64,000 nucleotides of DNA from positions 2,728,001 through 2,792,000 of the forward strand of contig JAKULF010000007.1 of assembly GCA_022661535.1 (NCBI GenBank), given 5' to 3'. The position numbers and the translations under genes were made by a program. Below, one piece after another: positions 58,366 through 64,000 of the stretch (its first letter is position 1; each line of letters begins with the position of its first letter). Under the pieces are notes generated by a model, which had not been told where the DNA came from, ran no database searches, and worked only from the letters and a program-made list of their open reading frames with translations. This stretch comes from Eutypa lata. Its lineage: Eukaryota; Ascomycota; Sordariomycetes; Xylariales; Diatrypaceae.

Positions 58366-58927
58366 CATCTTTTTGAGTTTATTTTATAAAAAAATTAGCA
58401 GATTTATTTTTTCTTGTTCTTTTTTATTTTTATTATTTACTTATTTACATATATATACCTTAACACTTTGTAACTGTTTGGTAGATTCTGTCCGGTCCTC
58501 TTTCTGTGCGGACATATCCAGTTATACGATAAGTTAGGGAGGCACCAAAGCCCCACATAATGCCCCTTGATTAGTAACTTCAGGAGGTCAAGAATCGACG
58601 GATATCCATCCTCCGCGTATACTATGTATCTATCTACCCCTACCACATAAACAAGAGCTTCTAAGTCAAACAGGTATATATCCCTTTACAAGATCGTAGA
58701 ACATAACCAAGGTCAGTGATTCACGAAATATGAGTGTCCTTCTCCACGACCATAGCGCCGTGCACATTCTACATATGTTATAGTTTGATGAATCCGTCAA
58801 GCCCTTTCCTAGTTAACCGTAGTACTCCACACCAACTCCCATTGAGACTATCAAACCTTACCAAATGAAATGAACTAGAAAGATCATAGCTCACATGACG
58901 ACACGCTGGATGACACAAAAAAGTGAC
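58366..58927. other. Intergenic between tRNA-Pro and small membrane-protein gene
   Basis: AT-rich DNA with the tRNA terminator T-run at its left end and the 3' flank of the reverse-strand gene at its right end. No gene is supported. Confidence 0.6.
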
Positions 58928-59510
58928 CTAGCCCATTGACCGACGACGGGAAGGTATATCTTCATTGGTGTCATGAAGGTAACTAGCAGCCACACCATCC
59001 TGAGTAGGGAGGTTGGGTAGAGATAGACGTGTTCTCAAAGTCCTTCTTGAGTCACCAGTGGCCAAGGCGTTGCATTGATCATCGTCATTGAGTGTTTGTA
59101 CCCTCCTTGGGGGCATTCGGTCTAGCAGTAGTCCTCGAACGGATGAGGGTAATGATGGGGTACCAGTAGTAGGTTGTTCGTGCCGAGAAGTACCGACAGT
59201 ACCATGGAAGACTGGCCCTGCCGCGAGACTCAAAGCACCCTCGTGCGGGCTACTGGGGGACGCGGGGTAGTTGGTGAGTAGGAATTGGAACAATCGATCT
59301 GAATTTTCAATGTCGGCAGCTTTATGGAGAAGTGCAGTTAGCTGGACCGCCCTCAAGACCTCAACAAACCACGGTGGTAGAGAGCTTACCCTGACGTGAT
59401 CTAGGGCGAGACAGCCTGGCGTCATGCCATGTCAAGAACGATAGTATGAACATACATGCCGTAAAGACAAGTCCCACGAGGGCTATGGTGATTTGAGGAG
59501 ATGGTGACAT
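58928..59510 (-). CDS. Small single-pass membrane protein
   Basis: Two exons on the reverse strand (59390-59510 and 58928-59319), joined over a 70-bp GTAAGC...AAG intron with a GCTAAC branch site, give 170 residues. Residues 5-29 are a single hydrophobic span (PQITIALVGLVFTACMFILS), followed by WHDARLSRPRSR, a basic cytosolic-side flank. The rest is polar, Ser/Pro/Arg-rich and probably disordered. No family is recognised. A TATATA box at 59599-59605 (reverse strand) lies about 90 bp before the start. The splice signals, TATA box and membrane anchor support a real gene. It shares a promoter dense in TCGCAA sites with the divergent Zn2Cys6-ankyrin gene, which might control it. Confidence 0.5.
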
Positions 59511-60400
59511 GACTGCAAGAGTGCGTGTGTTGAGAAGTTCAATTAAATAGTAGTTATTGCCCTTGGAATGAGACCCGGAGTCAAAGTTCACCTCATCCTA
59601 TATATAAGACTTTGTTCAGGCAAGAGAACCTGCCATGTGCATATTTAGACTTGCATGCAATGGACAGAGCCATGGAATGCATGGTAGGACTTGTATGGTG
59701 ATATCCGCCATTAGTTCATCAGTCGCAATTCATCGCAACAACGCCCAAGGGACCACAGCCGAACCAGTGGGTCAATCAAGTAATTTCGCAATTCGTCGAA
59801 ATGCTTGTTTAGGAACCAGTGATCAGAATCCTAGTCCCGGGTATTCCAGCTTGCATATCGCAATTGATCGCAATTCGGCTAGATACCGCTCTGACCGCCA
59901 TAGTAATAGACAAGAAGAACATATGCATGTCACTTTCTGCCACATGTCATCACAGATTGCTTAAATGTGGTGGCTATGTCTATGCCCGAGACAATAAACG
60001 GATGTGATAGGCTGTCGCAATCGTCGCAATTTTCTAGCCCTGGGCGTTTAGGGTCGCATAGCGGATATGATTAGCTGTCGCAAGTTTGAGTAATGAGAGC
60101 TACAGCTAAGCTGCTATGGGGGCTGATGATACCTACATCAGAGATGTATCGACCAATAGCGCAACTTTCGCAATGCTGCTGCTTACCTGCAGCTCAGCCT
60201 GTCGCAATTTTTCGCAATATATAACCGGAGCCTGGCCCTCCAAGCTTGATCTTGCAGCTCTGCATCTTTCTTTCGTGACTTAACATATCTCTCTATTCTT
60301 TTCATTGCCTTACTATCATCAAGCAAATTATAGCTCACGCCTCCTTACGTGACGAGCCCCATCTCTACTCCTAGCCGTTTATTTCATACCACTGTCTAAA
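59511..60400. promoter_or_regulatory. Divergent promoter with phased TCGCAA pairs
   Basis: An 890-bp spacer between two start codons facing away from each other. TCGCAA occurs, all on the + strand, at 59723, 59733, 59786, 59858, 59868, 60015, 60024, 60078, 60168, 60202 and 60212. Four pairs are spaced 9-10 bp, one helical turn. Two single sites have degenerate partners at the same spacing (TCGAAA at 59796; GCGCAA at 60159). The pair at 60202/60212 directly abuts the TATATAA box at 60218-60224. This arrangement fits a regulator that binds as a tandem dimer or multimer. Confidence 0.65.
60218..60224 (+). promoter_or_regulatory. TATA box of the Zn2Cys6-ankyrin gene
   Basis: TATATAA, 177 bp before the ATG at 60401, immediately next to a TCGCAA pair. 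Confidence 0.55.
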
Positions 60401-62157
60401 ATGGAAGGGTCACAATTCCTTACATATCACACCAGGCTCCCTTCAATACTCCAACATTCTGCAAGGTCAGTGAATGGAACCATGGAGTCTTCCGGTGCGA
60501 TGATTACGCCTCCTATGCCAGTTCAACAACACGAGTATGATACTAGGCTACGGCACATGCAGTTAACTACTTCCGCTGGTATACTCCAACAGCATCCAGG
60601 AGTAGGCATTACGGTCGCGTCGCAGACTTCTGAGCCTCCTTTTCTAGTATCCCCACAAACTGTACTTAAGAGGAGGCGGGCTCAGTATTCAGACACAAAA
60701 TGCGAACAATGCAGAAAGGACAAACAAAAGGTATGTATATGACCATTTAATCATGATTTGAGAGTCCTAAAAGTTCTAGTGTTTGCCTATCAGCCGCCCT
60801 TGGCCTGAGGAGAAGTGCTATCGCTGCCGAGACAAAGGTTTTCCCTGTTCCGAAGGCCTAAAGACTGCGAAGAGGCAAAGGAGAGCCCATGCTCCGTCTC
60901 CACGAGAAGCTCCCTCCATGAAAGATTCGCAATTCAAAATCTGGTACTACCCTTGGTTCCCTCAAACTCTATGTTGCTGAAACTCGTCCAGCTTATACAT
61001 GACGAATTGGATGAATATGCTTTACTCTATTCATGAGCTGATAGATAGTATTGACGCATTGAGAAGGCCAAAGGATGGAGCAATTCTACAACCCCCTAAA
61101 CGAGTCATCAAAATCCGGAAGGAGATTCGGAACCTCCACAAGGAGCTAGAAAAGGCTCGCAGTCAAGTTTTCAAAAAAGTCGCGTGGGATAAAGATCAAG
61201 CCGAAAGCTTTTACCATCTCTTTCAATCACCGCCGCCTCAATCCAGGAAGATATCATTAATAGATAACCTTTTCTACTTTAGTACGGAAGCTCCTAGCAT
61301 TATCTCCCGGAGTGTGGAACAACTACGTGGCAAAGGCGACATATTTTCCGCAATACACATGCAACGAAGCTTGGCAAATATGCTTTCATATGGAAGCTCA
61401 TCCATAGACTATGTACGGAGCCTAAGCATCTTCGAAAAACTCCAGGAAGAATTCTGGAACAACAATCAACAAGTACTGAAATACTTGCGTTCTGATGCCA
61501 AGGTCCCAGAGAAGCTTATACAGCCTTTCCTTCATGACAACAAAGTCTCACCTCCCAAAACCTATCTGGGGAATATATTAAAAGGCAGAGATGTGCTTGG
61601 TCGAACACCACTGCACACTACCACTGAGAATTGGGATTATCTGCACGACTCCAATTTCTTCCAAGATGATAGCAACGTCAAAGATATATTTGGCAGAACC
61701 CCATTGCACATTATATGTTCGCTTCCGACACTTCGCCACACTATTTGTCCGCTATGGAGTGACCATGTGATAAGGCTCGTTCAGCTATCTGTTACGCGCA
61801 GGTTCCTATGTCGAGATTCTGTCGATATCCACGTACGAGATTGTGATGGGAGATACGCTGTCGAATATGCCATCCTGGATCGCCGACCGGAGGTTCTACG
61901 CCTCTTCCGGGATGAATATGAATACTTTGAGCCTGAATCGGAGATTGGAAGATTAGTCCTAGAGGCCTTGAAGGACATGGAAGACATGGACGCCAGCTTC
62001 AGCTCTTCAGATGGTATGTAGGCAAGCTAAATCCCTAATATTAATAACTCCAACCATTAGGCACTAACTATAGTATTCATTAGACTCTGACGGAGATGAT
62101 AATAACGGATACAGCAGTGATGGGGAAAGTGAGATCGAAGAGGAAAGGGGGAACTAG
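60401..62157 (+). CDS. Variant Zn2Cys6 protein with ankyrin repeats
   Basis: Four exons (60401-60730, 60780-60943, 60992-62013, 62084-62157), with 48-70-bp GT...AG introns, give 529 residues. The cysteine pattern forms only after splicing exons 1 and 2: C101-x2-C104-x6-C111-x11-C123-x2-C126-x6-C133 (TKCEQCRKDKQK then CLPISRPWPEEKCYRCRDKGFPCSEG). The middle loop of 11 residues is longer than the usual 5-9, but the CR-DK-KC and WP-KC-RC-G-CS pattern resembles a large Pezizomycotina group. Exon 3 holds a helical region with a short coiled coil (IRKEIRNLHKELEKARSQV) and ankyrin-like units at about 370-470 (DVLGRTPLHTTT, DIFGRTPLHIICSLP, DCDGRYAVEYAIL). The C-terminus is acidic (SDSDGDDNNGYSSDGESEIEEE). 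Likely role: DNA binding with protein-interaction repeats. The exon 2/3 join at 60943/60992 is the least certain. Confidence 0.75.
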
Positions 62158-62468
62158 TTGGGAGAAGTCTGGGTATATAGTTATGACTTATATCGCGGTG
62201 CTACCCGCCTTGGTAAATAATAATATACCAGGTGTACCTCACCATTACCAACGGTCTACCACAGTCAAAGGTCTTGTCTCCCACCACCATCTGGCTGCTG
62301 GCTGTAATTACTCCAGCTATTGCCGATCAACCTACAATACAGTCTAAGCCTTTATATCCTTTAATGTATGCAGTGACCCTCAAATCTAGTCATTTATAAC
62401 AAAATACCACCTATTTCATGAGTTCGAGACTAGTTGCTATTTTTACACATCGTAGGATACCCAGGGAG

Positions 62469-62624
62469 TGTCACAGTAAAAAACCCTGGTCTAGGGGGGT
62501 GAAGTAGCTCCACCACCTTGGTATATATAAGGGAGGTGTGACCCCCCTCCAAAAGGGCTCTTTTTCTTCCCTTTCTTCTTCAGAGCTGTAGCAGAGCAAA
62601 TATAGGGCAATTTTGAATGCGACA
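62469..62624 (+). mobile_element. Solo LTR of a retrotransposon
   Basis: A 156-bp element that starts TGTCAC and ends GCGACA, so the termini TGTC/GACA are inverted and follow the TG...CA rule. It is flanked by identical 5-bp sequences GGGAG (62464-62468 and 62625-62629), the size of an LTR-element target duplication. Inside are a TATATATAA box at 62522-62530 and a pyrimidine-rich stretch downstream, as in an LTR promoter and R region. No primer binding site or coding region follows, so it is most likely a recombined solo LTR. Its short length suits a Ty1/copia element. Confidence 0.62.
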
Positions 62625-64000
62625 GGGAGAAAATGGAATGAAGATTAGGGCTGACTGATATGTCCACGACGAGAAACTTTAGACTTCCGATCTTGCCTTT
62701 CTTTTAGTATTGTAATGAGGCTAGCTGTTAGGCGTTCAGGTATTTGCCCAGGGAGGTGGCTATTGAATGAAGTGACTAGATAAGGATGATATGTGTGACA
62801 AGGACGTGAAGGCTTGGAACTGAGGTTCTATGCAACTAATACTTTTCTTTGGTCCTAAGGTCCATGAGGTCCTTCTGTCTGCTCTATGTGTCCTGTAGGG
62901 TCGTCCACTATATATACAAAATAAAGGTACGTATCTGTAATATACTTTTGCCGTCCCAGCCGCTGATAATAGCAGTTAGCTCTTATTAGGCATCTATGCA
63001 TTCTTGGGATCGTCGCATTACCTTCAAATGTTGGTGAGTTGGCTGTCCTTTGCAGCTATCCTGCAGCTAACAACACTCGGCTCCATTCCTCGTGTGACAA
63101 TATGAGGAAATTCGGAAGAAGGTTAGATATGCCACTTATGACTAGCCCTTTTACCTACTGCTTTCTAAAGGCAATGTCGTCTATAGCGGTTAAATTCCTG
63201 TTGCTTCAAGTCACCAGCTAGTTAGTGTAGTGTGGAGTTTCCATGTCATTATAGTGTTACACCATCCATGTATAATATAAAGCTATCTACACATTGTCGA
63301 TATCCCACAATCAGTTTTATGTCCTCTGTAACATTGTATTGATATGTGACCTGAGAATTATTCATGACTTTCCTTTTAAGGCGGCTGGGCTCTGAAGTTA
63401 TTAAAACTGAGCCGTTTAAGTTATGGTATTATCACCGGAACGTCAAGCTAGAATGGAACTTGAGAATTCAAATAGTTATTATACTCACACATTGCTACAG
63501 TTTAAAGGAATAATAAAACAAGAGAGAAAACACCCTATTCTTAAACTAAAACTATTCTATAAGACGTAGTCTTTTACGTTTACTGTATACAATACTCTGT
63601 AATATACTGTCTATAAGACAATATTCTAGGAAACCTTTAGTTCATCGCGTCCTATGATTAATTTATAGACTGAGGTGTTAAGCCCCCAATCTCGTTAGCC
63701 TTTTGCCCCGTGTATTTTTTTATTTTTTTATTGATATATCATGTGTTAGTAACCTATTGAGAGTCATAGATTTAATATTTATTGCTTTGATAGGCCCTGG
63801 GCAAGACAGAACCCCCTATAATGATATCATGCACATAAATGACTAGTGGAGTCAATATTCAAATAAAGACACCTAGTTGATACATGTTATACTCATTCAG
63901 GCATGGGGCTCATCAAAGGTTTGATTTCCAGTGACTAGAGCTTTAGGTGAAATGACCTCTTAAGAACCACACTTTATGGGGTTGGTAGATGATTCTTATA
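62625..64000. other. AT-rich gene-free right end
   Basis: No gene is supported; frames are under 65 codons. From about 63240 the sequence becomes very AT-rich with frequent stops in all frames, like decayed repeat DNA. A reverse-strand stretch near 63780-63890 reads weakly like part of a copia reverse transcriptase (LVIYVHDIIIG), which is too short to call. Confidence 0.5.

Noticed and set aside
58310..58537. A 75-codon frame across the tRNA-Pro gene
   Set aside because: It starts inside the tRNA intron and reads through the T arm and terminator, so it is fortuitous.

Overview
This window is nuclear DNA of a filamentous ascomycete, most likely a Sordariomycete. The signs are short introns (about 48-190 bp, mostly GT...AG with CTAAC/CTGAC branch sites), fungus-specific families (several Zn2Cys6 proteins, MIC12, a fungal PPR protein), an intron-containing tRNA-Pro, and intergenic DNA rich in TACC/GTAG/TACA tetranucleotide tracts. 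Exon joins were worked out by hand from splice signals and reading frame, so all boundaries are predictions. The genus cannot be fixed.

Layout. 1-6000: no supported gene. 6001-32776: a dense housekeeping block. It holds a large disordered protein (6001-9960), a low-complexity reverse-strand ORF (10876-12852), a small membrane protein (13229-13483), MICOS subunit MIC12 (-), mitochondrial ribosomal protein bL17m (+), nucleolar UTP25 (-), translation factor eIF3f (+), an R3H-SUZ RNA-binding protein (-), a CCHC zinc-knuckle RS protein (+), spliceosomal Cwf18 (-) and a mitochondrial PPR protein (+). Several are divergent pairs with related jobs (MIC12/bL17m, UTP25/eIF3f).

35063-45113 is an accessory block: a Zn2Cys6 regulator (-), an MDR oxidoreductase (+), an FMN-dependent NtaA/DszA-type monooxygenase (-) and a DUR3-like solute:sodium symporter (+). 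Together they look like a small regulator/reductase/monooxygenase/transporter catabolic cluster; that reading is inference. 45114-54218 is a gene-free stretch of about 9 kb. 54219-56326 encodes a Zn2Cys6 domain fused to a maltose-type O-acetyltransferase. A tRNA-Pro(UGG) lies at 58274. At 58928-62157 a small membrane protein and a Zn2Cys6-ankyrin protein are divergently transcribed from a promoter full of helically phased TCGCAA pairs. A solo LTR with a 5-bp target duplication follows at 62469-62624, and the right end is AT-rich.

The most unusual signals are: (1) a 58-bp intron in the zinc-knuckle gene that only works as AT...AC; (2) the phased TCGCAA pairs in the 59.5-60.4 kb promoter; (3) an in-frame, stop-free 57-bp intron that splits the zinc cluster of the acetyltransferase fusion; (4) the 35-45 kb candidate catabolic cluster.
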